NCBI RefSeq assembly: GCF_000314855.2
Contig: NZ_KB233223.1
Coordinates: 1-39,147 of the forward strand
Direction of reading: 5' to 3'
Origin: Providencia burhodogranariea DSM 19968
GTDB taxonomy: Bacteria; Pseudomonadota; Gammaproteobacteria; Enterobacterales; Enterobacteriaceae
Length of the DNA stretch: 39,147 bases
The translations under genes and the position numbers were made by a program. Position 1 is the first letter of the stretch, and each line of letters begins with the position of its first letter. The notes beneath the pieces were generated by a model. The model made no database searches. It saw only the letters and a list, made by a program, of their open reading frames with translations, and was not told where the DNA came from. Positions 38,637 through 39,147 of the stretch are shown here, piece after piece.

Positions 38637-39083
38637 TTTCTAGCGATCTCATCGGCTTCAAATGGTATGAATCAATAGAGTCTCTCATTCAGTTATCCGA
38701 ATAAATCAGCTATTTTCCCTTTGCTCATCATAGTGTTTCATAATGAGGAATAGCTCTATTGGACGCTTATGCGCATCTTTTTAATCATTCCGCTAATCTC
38801 ACACATTGAATTTACAAGGCTTACAAAAACAGCGTATGTCAACTTTTCCAACTCTTTATCAACGTCAGTTACTTATTCGCTAATCCACACCTAGCTACAT
38901 TTAATTCTACGGTCTATATCATCTTATCGATTTTTCCTGTGATTATTTTTATCTCATAAATTTTTCAAAATATAACTTACTCAGATAAAAGGCATAAGCT
39001 CAATTTTTACTAGCAAGATAGAGCACAGAATATAATTAACCTGAACTCGGGATAAGAAAAACAAAAAAAAGAAGGGAACTAAA
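38637..39083. other. AT-rich spacer, no gene seen
   Basis: Nearly 450 bp follow the tRNA terminator with no open frame of note on either strand and no recognisable RNA or mobile element. In E. coli an asl gene region follows; nothing comparable begins here. Confidence 0.5.
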
Positions 39084-39147
39084 AGCGGGTTCTGTGATCA
39101 GATCTTTCGACTAAGAAATAACTTTTCACTGAGGAACCCGCTATGCA
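39084..39147 (+). other. Inverted repeat over a possible ribosome site and start codon at the window edge
   Basis: AGCGGGTTC (39084-39092) and GAACCCGCT (39134-39142) are perfect 9-bp arms, 41 nt apart. The right arm abuts ATG at 39143 and overlaps GAGG (39131-39134), so the fold could hide the start of a gene that continues past the window. Only two codons are visible, so no product can be named. Confidence 0.35.

Overview
The window is a chromosomal stretch from an AT-rich member of the Enterobacterales. Gene order from the tRNA-Asp/tRNA-Trp tail of an rRNA operon, through hdfR-maoP-yifB, ilvLGMEDA-ilvY-ilvC, rep-gppA-rhlB-trxA-rho and the twelve-gene enterobacterial common antigen (ECA) cluster, to yifK and the Arg-His-Leu-Pro tRNA cluster is the same as in Escherichia coli K-12, but base composition is clearly lower in G+C. 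A Morganellaceae host, most likely Providencia, fits best; that assignment is inference from composition and protein divergence, not from a search.

Layout. 1-290: distal tRNAs of an rrn operon and their terminator. 290-1790: AT-rich, no credible gene. 1816-4722: hdfR (-), maoP (+), yifB (-). 5202-11772: the branched-chain amino-acid operon, with a leader peptide and attenuator, then ilvG (intact), ilvM, ilvE, ilvD, ilvA; ilvY converges on ilvA and diverges from ilvC. 14312-15112: an ERIC palindromic element followed by three and a fraction copies of a ~200-bp tandem direct repeat carrying terminator-like hairpins, where E. coli has ppiC. 15221-22511: rep, gppA and rhlB (both -), trxA, a long rho leader and rho. 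22525-22694: a degenerate ERIC-like element and the rho terminator. 23357-36240: the ECA operon wecA-wzzE-wecB-wecC-rffG-rffH-wecD-wecE-wzxE-wecF-wzyE-wecG, mostly with overlapping or closely spaced genes. 36246-36295: two copies of a perfect 12-bp palindrome. 36610-37998: amino-acid permease yifK. 38105-38636: promoter, four tRNAs, terminator. The last 500 bases hold no complete gene.

Function. IlvA makes 2-ketobutyrate; the IlvGM synthase, IlvC, IlvD and IlvE complete isoleucine and valine synthesis, with IlvY controlling ilvC and the IlvL attenuator sensing charged tRNAs for Ile, Val and Leu. The ECA cluster makes UDP-ManNAcA (WecB, WecC) and dTDP-Fuc4NAc (RffH, RffG, WecE, WecD), builds the trisaccharide lipid (WecA, WecG, WecF), flips it (WzxE), and polymerises it with controlled length (WzyE, WzzE).

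I found no defence island, prophage, integrase, CRISPR array or unknown gene cluster. The parts least explained by known biology are non-coding: the tandem repeat array at 14454-15112, the paired palindromes at 36246-36295, the inverted repeat upstream of yifB, the hairpin between wzzE and wecB, and the inverted repeat over a possible ribosome binding site at the very end.
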